Below, one piece after another: positions 33,747-43,344 of a DNA stretch of 64,000 nt. Where the stretch lies: contig CANIBP010000006.1 of assembly GCA_947466075.1 (NCBI GenBank), positions 1 to 64,000 of the forward strand, in the 5' to 3' direction. Origin of the DNA: Verrucomicrobiaceae bacterium (GTDB lineage Bacteria; Verrucomicrobiota; Verrucomicrobiia; Verrucomicrobiales; Verrucomicrobiaceae). The position numbers were made by a program, and so were the translations under genes. Numbering within the stretch: the stretch's first letter is position 1; each line of letters begins with the position of its first letter. The notes below the pieces were generated by a model, which searched no databases, was not told the DNA's origin, and saw only the letters and a program-made list of their open reading frames with translations.

Positions 33747-36700
33747 ATGAAATCGCGTCTTCTCCTTCTCGCGCTCGGCACCTCTGCCTTCGCCGCTGAT
33801 CCTAACGTCAAACCCGACGACGTCGCCGGCAATGACGCCGTGAAAAAAATCATGGAGACACGCCCAGGCCGCGGCGTGATGCGCGATGACACGCCGCCCA
33901 CGCCCGCTGCGGAGGCCGTGAAGCAATTCAAAACGCGCAGCGACGTCGTCATCGACCTCATGGCTTCCGAGCCAGATGTGGAGCAGCCACTTTATGTGAG
34001 CTGGGACAGCAAAGGCCGCATGTGGGTCACCATGTATCGCCAATACCAGTTCCCCGCCGGATTGAAAATCGTCAGCTACGACCAGCACTTGCGTGCGAAG
34101 TTCGACAAAGTCCCGCTTCCGCCGCCGCGTGGTGAAAAAGGCGCGGACAAGATCACCGTCTTCGAAGACACCGATGGCGACGGCTTTTTCGACAAGCACG
34201 AAGACGTCATCACCGGCCTCAACATCGCAAGCGCCGCGCTGCACGGTATGGGCCGCATCTGGGTGCTGAATCCGCCTTACCTCCTAAGCTATCCCGATGC
34301 TGATTTTGATACCAAGCCGGATGGCGATCCCGAGGTCGAACTCAGTGGCTTCGGTCTCGAAGACACCCACAGCGTCGCCACCAGCCTGCAATGGGGCATG
34401 GACGGCTGGCTTTACGGAGCCAACGGCAGCACCACCACCGGCAACGTCAGCAGCGCCAACACCAAGAACGTGAAATGGGAAGGCCAGTGCATCTGGCGCT
34501 ACCATCCGAAAAAGAAGACCTTTGAAATCTACGCCGAAGGCGGCGGCAACACCTTCAGTCTCGACTTCGACAGCAAGGGCCGCCTCTTTTCAGGCACGAA
34601 CGGAGCCACACGCGGCATGCACTACGAGCAAGGCAGCTACGGCATCAAAGGTTGGGGCAAACACGGCCCGCTCACCAATCCGTATGCCTTCGGCTGGTTC
34701 GAGCACATGCGGCACGAGGGCGACAACAAACGCTTCCCCCAAGCCTTCACCATTTATGAAGGCGGCCTGCTCGGCAGCGCCTACGAGGGCAAAATCATCG
34801 CGCCAAACGCCCTGCACAACCTCGTCTATGTCAGCGAGCGCCTCCCCGACGGCTCCACCCTCCGCACGAAGGATGAAGAGCAACTCATCACCACCCCCGA
34901 CCGCTGGTTCCGCCCCGTCTGGGCCGGTGTCGGCCCTGATGGCGGCTTCTACATGGCCGACTGGTATGACACCCGCCTCAGCCACGTCAGTCCCGTCGAT
35001 GACTGGCACAAAACCAGCGGAAGAATCTATCGCGTCCGCCCCGCCAGCGGTGCGCCGAAGTTGAAGGCGTTTGATTTGAGCAAGGCGAGCGGTGAGGAAC
35101 TGCTGGGCTATTTGAGCCATCAAAACGAGTGGTTTCGCAAACAGGCCGTGCTGGAGATTGGATGGCGTGGAAAAACAGATTTGATTCCTCAACTCGCGGA
35201 CATGATACGAGACAACAAGAATGCTCATGTTCTCGAAGCGATTTGGGCCATGGACTTGCTTGCTCAGGGAGTCAGCGGTAAGCCGTGGGAGCCGGATAAA
35301 TTCAATCAAAAGCGCAACCTGCTTCAGGATCGGGATCCTTACGTCCGCCGCTGGTGCATCAAACTCATCGGCGAGCGTGGTGATGCAGGTGACGCCAGCA
35401 GCACTCTCATTGATCTCGCCACGACAGAGAAAAGCCTAGAGGTCAGGGCGCAACTGCTGGCAACAGCGAAACGGCTGCCAGTTCAGACCGCACTAGTGCT
35501 GCTGAGAACGGCCAATGTGGACGATCCCAGCGGCCATCTTGCGCTCCTCGCGTGGTGGGCACTCGAATCAAAAGCGGAAAAGGACCGGAATATTGTCATG
35601 GCCTTTCTCAAGGCGGATCGCGACTTCCTTCAAACCAAGCTGTTCCACGATGACCTCGCCGAAAAACTCGCGAAACGTTATGCGCTGGCCGGTGGCGAGG
35701 AAAACTTCCAATCCTGTGCCGATCTGCTCGCGCTAACGAACGATGAAGTTCTGCGCGGCAAATTCATCGCGGGCATCGCCTCGGCATTTGAAGGAGCGGA
35801 GATGCCGAAGCTGCCGAATTCGCTCACCAAGGCCCTCAACGACTACATGGCGAAGCAATCCGGCGGCGATCTCACGCTAGCGTTGCGCAGCGGCAGCAAG
35901 GACGCACTTAAAGACGCCTTGAAGCTGCTCGATGACAAGAAGGCTAGCAACACCGCACGCATTGCCATCGCGAAGACGTTGGCCGAACTCGGCAAGCAAG
36001 ACGCGGTGATGCCTATGGTGAATATTTTGAAGGCCACAAATCCTGCGAGCCTCAAGCGCGGCATGTTGCAGGCCGCTGCCAAGTTTGACGACAAACGCAT
36101 CCCCGAAGCCCTGCTGCTCGGCTGGGAAGGCCAGATCGCTGGTGACAAAGCCCTGCGCGAAGATGCATTGCGTGTCATGGCAGGCCGCAAAGAGTGGGCG
36201 CAGATCCTCGTGAGCTTTGTGAACGACTGGAAGGTGCCCGTGAAGCATTTCACCATCGACATCGTGCGTCAGCTCAGTCTGCACAAGGACGCGGACATCG
36301 ACGACGCCATCGACAAGCATTGGAAGGGCCTGCTTGTCACCGGTCCGACTGAAGCGAAGAAGAATGAGGCCGAACGCATCAAGGCTGTACTCAAAACCGG
36401 CCTCGGCGATGCCGACAAAGGCAAACTGCAGTTCGCAGCCCGCTGCGCCATCTGCCACACGCTCTTTGGGGAAGGTGGGAAGATCAGTCCCGACCTCACC
36501 GGCTACGACCGCAGCAATGCCGACTTCTGGCTCGACAACATCTTCAACCCCAGCCTCGAAATCCGCGAAGGTTTTGGGGCCTATGTCGTGAAAACCAAAA
36601 GCGGCCAACTCCTCACCGGCCTCATCGACGCCCAAGACACCAACGGCATCACCCTCAAAGACATGGCCAACAACAAAACCGCCCTCAAACACACCGACAT

Positions 36701-36809
36701 CGAAAAGATGGAAGCGTCACCTGTTTCGCTGATGCCCGAAGGATTACTGACTGGAATGAGCGATGCTGACTTGAAGGACTTTTTTGCGTATCTGATGAAG
36801 CCACTCTGA
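33747..36809 (+). CDS. PVC-type secreted dehydrogenase-like protein with HEAT repeats and cytochrome c domain
   Basis: 1020 residues from the ATG at 33747, with signal MKSRLLLLALGTSAFAAD. An N-terminal beta-propeller (GRMWVTMYRQYQFPAG, DKITVFEDTDGDGFFDKHE, GWLYGANG) of the PVC membrane-bound dehydrogenase type is followed by HEAT-like helical repeats (about 460-800) and a C-terminal haem domain with CAICH (900-904) and a distal ligand region ending near SLMPEGLLTGM. Such proteins are abundant in Verrucomicrobia and Planctomycetes and are thought to oxidise sugars in the periplasm. A lone gene here; substrate unknown. Confidence 0.93.
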   Translation: MKSRLLLLALGTSAFAADPNVKPDDVAGNDAVKKIMETRPGRGVMRDDTPPTPAAEAVKQFKTRSDVVIDLMASEPDVEQPLYVSWDSKGRMWVTMYRQYQFPAGLKIVSYDQHLRAKFDKVPLPPPRGEKGADKITVFEDTDGDGFFDKHEDVITGLNIASAALHGMGRIWVLNPPYLLSYPDADFDTKPDGDPEVELSGFGLEDTHSVATSLQWGMDGWLYGANGSTTTGNVSSANTKNVKWEGQCIWRYHPKKKTFEIYAEGGGNTFSLDFDSKGRLFSGTNGATRGMHYEQGSYGIKGWGKHGPLTNPYAFGWFEHMRHEGDNKRFPQAFTIYEGGLLGSAYEGKIIAPNALHNLVYVSERLPDGSTLRTKDEEQLITTPDRWFRPVWAGVGPDGGFYMADWYDTRLSHVSPVDDWHKTSGRIYRVRPASGAPKLKAFDLSKASGEELLGYLSHQNEWFRKQAVLEIGWRGKTDLIPQLADMIRDNKNAHVLEAIWAMDLLAQGVSGKPWEPDKFNQKRNLLQDRDPYVRRWCIKLIGERGDAGDASSTLIDLATTEKSLEVRAQLLATAKRLPVQTALVLLRTANVDDPSGHLALLAWWALESKAEKDRNIVMAFLKADRDFLQTKLFHDDLAEKLAKRYALAGGEENFQSCADLLALTNDEVLRGKFIAGIASAFEGAEMPKLPNSLTKALNDYMAKQSGGDLTLALRSGSKDALKDALKLLDDKKASNTARIAIAKTLAELGKQDAVMPMVNILKATNPASLKRGMLQAAAKFDDKRIPEALLLGWEGQIAGDKALREDALRVMAGRKEWAQILVSFVNDWKVPVKHFTIDIVRQLSLHKDADIDDAIDKHWKGLLVTGPTEAKKNEAERIKAVLKTGLGDADKGKLQFAARCAICHTLFGEGGKISPDLTGYDRSNADFWLDNIFNPSLEIREGFGAYVVKTKSGQLLTGLIDAQDTNGITLKDMANNKTALKHTDIEKMEASPVSLMPEGLLTGMSDADLKDFFAYLMKPL

Positions 36810-36817
36810 GGCGCATT

Positions 36818-37456
36818 TCACATCTGCCGGCGATACGACTCGACCTTGGCGATGAAGGCTTGCCATTTCGCACCGAGCTTGCCGCGATCGAGGAGAAAAT
36901 GCGGGCAGAGCTTGTGGCCGAGGTCACGATGGTCGTCGTGGCGGATCATGCGCCAGTGCATGTGCGGCACGATGTGAGAGATGGGAATGCCGTGCTCTTT
37001 CATGAGCCAGGCGGTCAAGCGGGCGGTCTTGTCGATGGTGCGGGCGCGGTCATTGCCGCGATTTTCGCACATTTCGATGCCGATGGAGCTGCGGTTGCCC
37101 TGGCCGTCGTAGTCGGCGTGCTCACCGCGCTCGTTGGTGGGCAGGCTTTGGTAGATGGAGTGGTCATCCACGGTGAAATGCCAGCCGACATAGCCAATAG
37201 CGTTGTGGCGTCCTTTGAGAGCTCCGGTTTTGAGCATCTGAGCATGCGCATAGGCATTGCCGCCACGAGAGCGGTTTTCCGTGGCGTGAATGGTGACGTA
37301 CTGCGGCGACATCGACCGGGAATAAGTGCGCGAGTAGCGGCCACGTGGCACCAGATCCACCGTGACACCGGGCGGAGTGCGTTGTGGAACCATGACCGCA
37401 CAGGAGCTAAGCAGAGAGGCGACGAGCAAGCCGCGGATGATTTGTTGGAATTTCAT
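36818..37456 (-). CDS. N-acetylmuramoyl-L-alanine amidase (amidase_2), lipoprotein
   Basis: 212 residues from the ATG at 37454-37456. The signal ends in a lipobox (SLLSSCAV), so it is probably anchored. The zinc amidase fold is shown by QYVTIHATENRSRGG (first His), GYVGWHFTVDDHSIYQSLP (a His and the reactive-site fold), GIEMCENRG, and HDDHRDLGHKLCPHFLL. It cleaves the bond between muramic acid and the stem peptide, likely in cell-wall remodelling or recycling. It converges with the dehydrogenase (8 bp). Longer frames to 37582 have no signal and are rejected. Confidence 0.88.
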   Translation of the reverse strand: MKFQQIIRGLLVASLLSSCAVMVPQRTPPGVTVDLVPRGRYSRTYSRSMSPQYVTIHATENRSRGGNAYAHAQMLKTGALKGRHNAIGYVGWHFTVDDHSIYQSLPTNERGEHADYDGQGNRSSIGIEMCENRGNDRARTIDKTARLTAWLMKEHGIPISHIVPHMHWRMIRHDDHRDLGHKLCPHFLLDRGKLGAKWQAFIAKVESYRRQM

Positions 37457-37823
37457 GAAATGGGTCAGAGCAGGTTGAGTGACAAGATTAGGCAGCAGGC
37501 TGAAAGAGTAGCCGGGATTTTGTCCTTTTTTGGCCGAGCATTGGTTTTCAATGAGCTGTGTCGGCGCTGCAAAGATTCTCACTTTCGGTCGTCAGGGCCG
37601 CGATTTTGACGCGTGAAAAATTTTTTCGCCGTGGAACCCTTGAAACTGCGATGAGAAACGCTTTTTAGCACAATGGCTGGGAAAAAATTCTCGCCAGAAT
37701 ACCATATCTTGTGCATGATCAACCTCGGCACCCACACCATATGGTATTTATAGTGTTGGCTGACTCCTCTCCCGTTTTCCCGAAATCTCGACAAATCACC
37801 TCTCACTCTGCAACGAAATCGTC
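37457..37823. promoter_or_regulatory. nrdB upstream region with candidate NrdR boxes
   Basis: This intergenic stretch carries sequences resembling the NrdR box ACACwATATATwGTGT: ATACCATATCTTGTGC (37699-37714) and ATGGTATTTATAGTGT (37741-37756), each about 12 of 16 matches and 42 bp apart, which is four helical turns. A palindrome ACCATATGGT (37736-37745) overlaps the second. Together they suggest NrdR-type repression of the reductase operon, but the spacing differs from the more usual three turns. The rest of the stretch shows nothing I recognise. Confidence 0.45.
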
Positions 37824-38906
37824 ATGGAAAAGACCTACAAGATCGGCAATCGCGAGTTCCCACTCGATCAAGACAAAGCTGAAGCCGCCTTCGCCGCGAA
37901 GAAAGTCATCAATGGCCGCAAGAGCATGTGTTTTAACCTGCTCCCGCTGAAGTTTCAGTGGGCCTACGATCTTTATCGCAAGATGAAGGCCAATCACTGG
38001 GAGCCGGAAGACATCCAGATGCAGAAGGATGTGGAACAATGGCGCTCTAATGAGATTTCGCAGAACGAGCGCTGGATCATCATGATGGGGATCGGCTACT
38101 TCAGCGCTGCGGAAGGCATCGTGGGTGACAATGTGCAGCATGTCGTGCGTGAACTGGTGACCGCGCCGGAATTGAAGCTAGTGCTCGGCCGTCATGCGCA
38201 TGAAGAAAACATCCACGCCGACTCGCTGCTGTACATGATTTCCAGTCTTGGGATCAATCCACATGAGTGCGAGGCGATGTTCGAGCAAATTCCGACGATC
38301 GTGCGGAAGAACGAGTTCGTCACCAAGCACTCCAACAACCTGCGCCGTGACCTTGATCTGACCAAGCTCGCGAATCAGCAGCTTCTGGCCAAAAACATCT
38401 TTGTCTTCGGCCAATGCATGGAAGGCACGCAGTTCTATGGCCTGTTCGGCATGATCCTGGCGCTCTACCGCCAGAACAAGTTCCCCGGCATCGGTCAGAT
38501 GTTCCGTTACACGCTGCGTGACGAGTCGAACCACATCGAAGTCTTCCGCAATCTGTTCATGGACCTCGTTGAAGAGAATCCCGACCTCTGGACCGCTGAG
38601 TTCCGCGAAGACCTCGTCAACACCATGCGCGAGGCCGTTGCGCTGGAGAAAGAATTCATCCGCGACTGCCTGCCCGTGAACGCCGTCGGCCTCAGCGCCG
38701 ATGAGTTTGAGCTCTACATCGATTTCATCGCCGACCGCCGCCTCTCCGATTGCGGTCTGCCTGTGCTGAACCCTGGTGCCACCAATCCGCTCCCATGGCT
38801 GGCGGAGATGATGGATGTCCGGAAAGAGCAGAACTTCTTTGAAGGCAAGGTCACGGACTACCAGAAGTCTTCCGCTCTTGCCGTTTGTTCCGACGACGAC
38901 CTGTAA
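37824..38906 (+). CDS. nrdB: Ribonucleotide reductase small subunit (class Ic-like)
   Basis: 360 residues of the ferritin-like R2 fold. Metal ligands are Glu in SAAEGIVGDN (E97), Glu and His in EENIHAD (E128, H131), with further ligands in the later helices (VFGQCMEGTQF; DESNHIEVF). The residue four after the His, the tyrosyl-radical site of E. coli NrdB, is Leu (L135), so it cannot form that radical. A Glu instead of Asp at the first ligand position fits class Ic R2 proteins, which use a Mn/Fe site. The gene lies 103 bp upstream of nrdA, same strand. Confidence 0.95.
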   Translation: MEKTYKIGNREFPLDQDKAEAAFAAKKVINGRKSMCFNLLPLKFQWAYDLYRKMKANHWEPEDIQMQKDVEQWRSNEISQNERWIIMMGIGYFSAAEGIVGDNVQHVVRELVTAPELKLVLGRHAHEENIHADSLLYMISSLGINPHECEAMFEQIPTIVRKNEFVTKHSNNLRRDLDLTKLANQQLLAKNIFVFGQCMEGTQFYGLFGMILALYRQNKFPGIGQMFRYTLRDESNHIEVFRNLFMDLVEENPDLWTAEFREDLVNTMREAVALEKEFIRDCLPVNAVGLSADEFELYIDFIADRRLSDCGLPVLNPGATNPLPWLAEMMDVRKEQNFFEGKVTDYQKSSALAVCSDDDL

Positions 38907-39009
38907 AAGTTCCCCGCCCCGCATTTTTCGCTGGAGTGATCCGGCGGAGATTTTTTATCCTCTCAAATACCTCGCTGCTCCTAAGTAAACTCAACACGCT
39001 CCTCCCGCC

Positions 39010-42000
39010 ATGATCACCAGTCTGCTCCACGAAGACAAAGCCCTCAAGAGAGTCGCCCATACCCCCAAGGACCAAAAGCCGCGCTTCGAGTGGAGTGCGT
39101 GGACCGTGGGAGCTACCGATGCCAAGGCGAATCCCATCAAGGTGAAAGTCGGCGGTGGTGAGCGTGACTTCGACATGGGTGAGATCGCCGACACCGTGGG
39201 CAGCGCCCTGGCGGATCTGTTCATGGCGCGTGAGAAGGAAAGCGACATCTACAATGAGCAGAACCAGCAGCTGGTGCAGACGATTTCACGTGCCGTGGCC
39301 GATGAGATCCAGCAGCGCACTGCCCAGCTTGCCGAGGGAGCCGGCAGCCTGAGCGGAAAAGATATCTACCATTGCATCGAGCGCGCACTGGTGCGGCACA
39401 ATGCCCATGACGTGGCACGCAGCTTGGCTGAGCGTCGTAAGCGCACCGAGTATGACAGCATTGCAGACAACAACCTGCCGCAGCCGCTCATCGTCTCCAC
39501 CAAAGTGATTCGCCGCAGCGGCCAGCTTGTGCCGTGGAACCACAACAAGATCGAGATCGCCGTGCGCAAGGCCTTCCTCTCCATGGAACTCGACTCCACG
39601 CCCGCCGTGCAGGTCGCCGAGGCCGTCAGCCGTGCTGCGGCAGAGGAAAACAAACAGTTCATGCACATCGAAGACGTGCAGAATCTCGTTGAGGAAGAAC
39701 TCATGAAGCAGGGCTTCTTCAAAGTCGCCCGCGCTTACATCCAGTACCGTGCGTTGCGCGGCACCATGCGCGAAGCTGAGCAGGAAACCGCCGCCGTCGC
39801 CAACGAGCAGGACAGCGAGCAGCAGCAGGCGCTCCTCGTCGTCAAAGTCAGCCCCACCGAGACCTTCCTCTGGGACGGTGCGGATCTGAAGAAGCGCATC
39901 GACTTCGCCATGCTCGGCCTCGACCTCTGCATCACTCGCAACGAGATCGAGATGGAGCTGCGTCGCTCCTTGAACTCCGACATCACGCTCGAGGGTCTCA
40001 AGCAGACCATCACGCTCAATGCGAAAACGCTGATGCAAAAAGACGCCGACTTCGCCAAGTTCGCCGCCCGCATCCTGCTGAGCTACATCTATGAAGAAGT
40101 CCTCGGCTGGGACATCGTTCGTGACGGCATCGAATCCCTGCGCGACTTCCACCGCCGCGCCTTCCGCCGCAATCTCGCCCGTGGCATCGAGATCGACCGC
40201 ATCAGCCCGCGCCTGCTCGAGTTCGACCTCGACAAGCTCGCCGACGCTCTCGACCCCGCCGCCGACATGGACTTCGACTTCCTCGGCATCCAGACCCTCT
40301 ACGACCGCTACTTGATCATCGATAAAAAGGTGAAGCCCAGCAAGCGCCTCGAAGCACCGCAGCTCTTCTGGATGCGCGTCGCCATGGGCCTCTGCATTCA
40401 GGAAGAGAACCCCGAAGAGAAGATCATCGCCCTCTACAAGCTCTACAAGGGCCGCCGCTTCTGCTCCAGCACCCCCACGCTCTTCAACAGCGGCACCCTC
40501 CACAGCCAGCTCAGCTCCTGCTATCTCTACAAGGTGGATGACAGCATCGAGTCCATCATGTACCGCGGCATCGCAGAGAACGCCTTCCTTTCCAAATGGG
40601 CTGGCGGCCTCGGTGGTTCCTGGACGGCCGTGCGCGGCACCGGCGGCCACATCAAAGGCACCAATGGCGAAAGCCAGGGCGTCATTCCCTTCCTCAAGCT
40701 GCACAACGACCAGCTCATCGCCGTCAATCAGGGTGGCAAACGTCGTGGCTCCGGCTGCGCCTACCTTGAAGTCTGGCACAACGACATTGAGGACTTCCTC
40801 CAGCTCCGTGTGAACACCGGCGACGAACGCCGCCGCACCCACGACCTCAACACCGCCAACTGGATCCCCGATCTCTTCATGAAGCGCATGGAGTCCCGTG
40901 AAAACTGGACCCTCTTCCGCGCCAACGAAGTCCCCGATCTCCACGACCTCTTCGGTTCCGCCTTTGAAAAGCGCTACTGCGAATACGAAGCCCTCGCCAA
41001 GACCGGCAAGATCTTCGGCCGCGAAGTCGAAGCCCTCGACCTCTGGAAGAAGATGCTCAAATCCATCTTCGAAACCGGCCATCCGTGGATCACGTTTAAA
41101 GATCCCTGCAACGTCCGCAGCCCGCAGGACCACGTCGGCGTCATCCACAGCTCCAATCTCTGCACCGAGATCACGCTGAACACCTCTGCGGATGAAACCG
41201 CCGTCTGCAACCTCGGCTCCGTCCTCATCGACAACCACCTCGACGACGCCGGCGCCCTCGATCACACCAAGCTGCGCGAGACCATCCGCACCGCCGTGCG
41301 CATGCTCGACAACGTCATCGACATCAACTTCTACCCCACCGAAGCCGCCCGCACTTCCAACACCCGCCACCGCCCCATCGGCCTCGGCGTCATGGGCCTG
41401 CAGTACGCGCTCTATCGCAAAGGCATCCCCTTCGCCTCCAAGGAAGCCGTCGAGTTCAACGACGAGTTCATGGAAGCCGTCGCCTACTACGCCTATGACG
41501 CCAGCAGCGACCTCGCTGCGGAAAAAGGCACCTACTCCACCTACAAAGGCAGCAAATGGGATCGCGGCCTCCTCCCGCAGGACACCGTCGATCTCCTCGC
41601 GCAGGAGCGCGGCATGGAGATCGATGTCCCACGCGGCGGCAAGATGGACTGGAGCGGCCTCCGCGCCAAGATCGCCAAGCACGGCATGCGCAACAGCAAC
41701 GTCATCGCCATCGCCCCCACCGCCACCATCTCCAACATCATGGGCAGCAGCCCCTGCATCGAGCCGTTGATGAGCAACATGCTCGTGAAGAGCAATCTCT
41801 CCGGCGACTTCATGCTGCTCAATCCCTACATCATCCGCGACCTCAAAAAACGCGGCCTCTGGACCACCGACATCCAGAACAAGCTCAAGTACATGGACGG
41901 CGAGATCGAAGGCATCGAGGAAATTCCCGTGGACCTCAAGCGCCGCTACGCCACCGCCTTCAGCATCGACTGGAGCTGGCTCATCGACGCCGCCGCCCGC

Positions 42001-42309
42001 CGTCAGAAGTGGATTGATCAGAGCCAGTCCCTGAACTTGTTCTGCGGCGACAGCGACATGCGCATCATGTCCCACATGTATCGCGGCGCGTGGAAAAAAG
42101 GCCTCAAGACCACCTACTACCTCCGCACCCGCAGCGCCTCCAACATCGAGAAAGCCGACGTCGAAGTGCAGAAGGAAATGCGCAGCAGCGTCATCGCCGG
42201 CACCGTCAGCGCCGCCGCCGCCGCCAAACGCGAGTACACCGAAGAACAAATCCAAGCCTGCTCCATCGAAGCCATGCGCAACGGTGGGACGTGCGAAGCT
42301 TGTCAGTAG
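39010..42309 (+). CDS. nrdA: Ribonucleotide reductase large subunit with multiple ATP-cone domains
   Basis: 1099 residues. Two clear ATP-cone domains occur at about 40-143 and 165-250 (VIRRSGQLVPWNHNKIEIAVRKAF ... VEEELMKQGFFKVARAYIQYR), and a third related stretch at 276-360 starts VVKVSPTETFLWDGADLKKRI. The catalytic barrel shows SSNLCTEITLN, AVCNLGSV, the paired tyrosine/Arg region, and ends in GGTCEACQ for re-reduction by thioredoxin. It makes deoxyribonucleotides with NrdB; extra cones add allosteric dATP/ATP switching, as in chlamydial-type enzymes. Cytoplasmic. Confidence 0.97.
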   Translation: MITSLLHEDKALKRVAHTPKDQKPRFEWSAWTVGATDAKANPIKVKVGGGERDFDMGEIADTVGSALADLFMAREKESDIYNEQNQQLVQTISRAVADEIQQRTAQLAEGAGSLSGKDIYHCIERALVRHNAHDVARSLAERRKRTEYDSIADNNLPQPLIVSTKVIRRSGQLVPWNHNKIEIAVRKAFLSMELDSTPAVQVAEAVSRAAAEENKQFMHIEDVQNLVEEELMKQGFFKVARAYIQYRALRGTMREAEQETAAVANEQDSEQQQALLVVKVSPTETFLWDGADLKKRIDFAMLGLDLCITRNEIEMELRRSLNSDITLEGLKQTITLNAKTLMQKDADFAKFAARILLSYIYEEVLGWDIVRDGIESLRDFHRRAFRRNLARGIEIDRISPRLLEFDLDKLADALDPAADMDFDFLGIQTLYDRYLIIDKKVKPSKRLEAPQLFWMRVAMGLCIQEENPEEKIIALYKLYKGRRFCSSTPTLFNSGTLHSQLSSCYLYKVDDSIESIMYRGIAENAFLSKWAGGLGGSWTAVRGTGGHIKGTNGESQGVIPFLKLHNDQLIAVNQGGKRRGSGCAYLEVWHNDIEDFLQLRVNTGDERRRTHDLNTANWIPDLFMKRMESRENWTLFRANEVPDLHDLFGSAFEKRYCEYEALAKTGKIFGREVEALDLWKKMLKSIFETGHPWITFKDPCNVRSPQDHVGVIHSSNLCTEITLNTSADETAVCNLGSVLIDNHLDDAGALDHTKLRETIRTAVRMLDNVIDINFYPTEAARTSNTRHRPIGLGVMGLQYALYRKGIPFASKEAVEFNDEFMEAVAYYAYDASSDLAAEKGTYSTYKGSKWDRGLLPQDTVDLLAQERGMEIDVPRGGKMDWSGLRAKIAKHGMRNSNVIAIAPTATISNIMGSSPCIEPLMSNMLVKSNLSGDFMLLNPYIIRDLKKRGLWTTDIQNKLKYMDGEIEGIEEIPVDLKRRYATAFSIDWSWLIDAAARRQKWIDQSQSLNLFCGDSDMRIMSHMYRGAWKKGLKTTYYLRTRSASNIEKADVEVQKEMRSSVIAGTVSAAAAAKREYTEEQIQACSIEAMRNGGTCEACQ

Positions 42310-42349
42310 GCTCCCACAGGCTCTTCCTCGAGAAAACCCCATAGAAATT

Positions 42350-42399
42350 GTGGGCGAATCTGATTCGTCCACAGTTTAGTGCGGCGAACAACGTTCGCC
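42350..42399. repeat. Two REP-like hairpins downstream of nrdA
   Basis: GTGGGCGAATC (42350-42360) and GATTCGTCCAC (42362-42372) pair with one G-T wobble, and GGCGAAC-AAC-GTTCGCC (42383-42399) is a perfect hairpin. Both use the same GGGCGAA sequence, suggesting a dispersed palindromic repeat; it may also help end the nrdBA transcript. Confidence 0.55.
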
Positions 42400-42422
42400 C
42401 AACTAACTGAACCCATCGCTAA

Positions 42423-42965
42423 GTGACAGATTCCGAACGAGTCTCCGAGTTGAAGAAGCTGCATGAGCGCATTCAGGATGGCGGCTTGCGCCCGATGGAT
42501 GAGAGGCTTGAGATTCTCGGGCGCGTCTGTGGGCTGCTTGCATTCAGTCCTATGCACCAAGCGAACGCCATGCAGTCCGCTGACGTTCTCTCTCAGCCAG
42601 GATTCTCCTCGTCGACGTATCAGCGCATGGAGGGGAGGCTTATCACTATTCTGGGGCACGCTATCACCGAGCTTGAGCATCCACTGCCAGAACCCCCTAT
42701 ACCTGAGTCGAGCGAGACGATTAAGCTGCCATTGAGTGGCGAACAGACTTTGCTTTGGTTTTGGCATCATTGTCATTACTCCGTTCGTTGGATTGCGATT
42801 GGTTTGTTGTCTTCTTCAGCGTTGGCTCTTGTGGGTTTTGGATTTTGGCTTGGGCAGCACCGCATTCCCGCGCAGATACACGACATTTTCACGGACAGCC
42901 ATCCAGCCGCCTTGCCAACGACGGCCCCGAAAGCAACTGAGGCCACGATTGACACCAACAAGTAA
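42423..42965 (+). CDS. Hypothetical membrane-anchored protein
   Basis: 180 residues starting at a GTG (42423). The N-terminal two-thirds are soluble and helical (SERVSELKKLHERIQDGGLRPMDERLEILGRVCGLL), followed by one transmembrane segment near residue 125-145 (WIAIGLLSSSALALVGFGFWLG) and a short polar tail. No family recognised. It starts the accessory island, in sequence richer in A and T than nrdA. An antisense 130-residue frame covers its end and is judged a shadow. Confidence 0.6.
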   Translation: MTDSERVSELKKLHERIQDGGLRPMDERLEILGRVCGLLAFSPMHQANAMQSADVLSQPGFSSSTYQRMEGRLITILGHAITELEHPLPEPPIPESSETIKLPLSGEQTLLWFWHHCHYSVRWIAIGLLSSSALALVGFGFWLGQHRIPAQIHDIFTDSHPAALPTTAPKATEATIDTNK

Positions 42966-43157
42966 CCGACCAGAAAGACGTTCGGGAAAACGGGGAAAGG
43001 CTGCAACTGCACGACAGAACAATCTGACTCCATTGTGACTTTCGTTTTGTCAGCCAGTTGCACACTGACCACGTTTCCGTTTCCCAAATGGGCTTTAACA
43101 CTACTGAGCCCATCTTGCTCGGTTGGACGCCATGATAGTGTTTCGACTGCTGCGCTA

Positions 43158-43325
43158 GAGGGTGGCAATTCGGAATCCGTGGTTGTGAAGCATTACTTGA
43201 AAGTGACGAAGAGGCGGAAGGCCGTGGCGCAGGAGTTCTGGAACATCACACCACCCAAGGCTAAGAAGACCCTCCCGATCACCGGCACCGTCAGCAGCAC
43301 GCATACGAAACGAAAGACGGTATGA
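43158..43325 (+). pseudogene. Tyrosine integrase C-terminal relic
   Basis: The frame reads EGGNSESVVVKHYLKVTKRRKAVAQEFWNITPPKAKK, which matches the C-terminal end of tyrosine integrases of Verrucomicrobia and Planctomycetes (VVxKHYLxVT...A..). The active-site tyrosine is the Y of KHYLKV. There is nothing of the rest of the enzyme upstream, so it is a decayed remnant. It is evidence that the neighbouring island arrived through site-specific recombination. Confidence 0.6.
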
Positions 43326-43344
43326 TCTTGATGATGGATAATGC

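Noticed and set aside
39286..42372. 1028-residue antisense reading frame over nrdA
   Set aside because: Product of high third-position GC in nrdA; sequence is low-complexity Ala/Gly/Val/Glu with no domain.
42776..43168. 130-residue minus-strand frame
   Set aside because: Overlaps the end of a better plus-strand gene and resembles no family.
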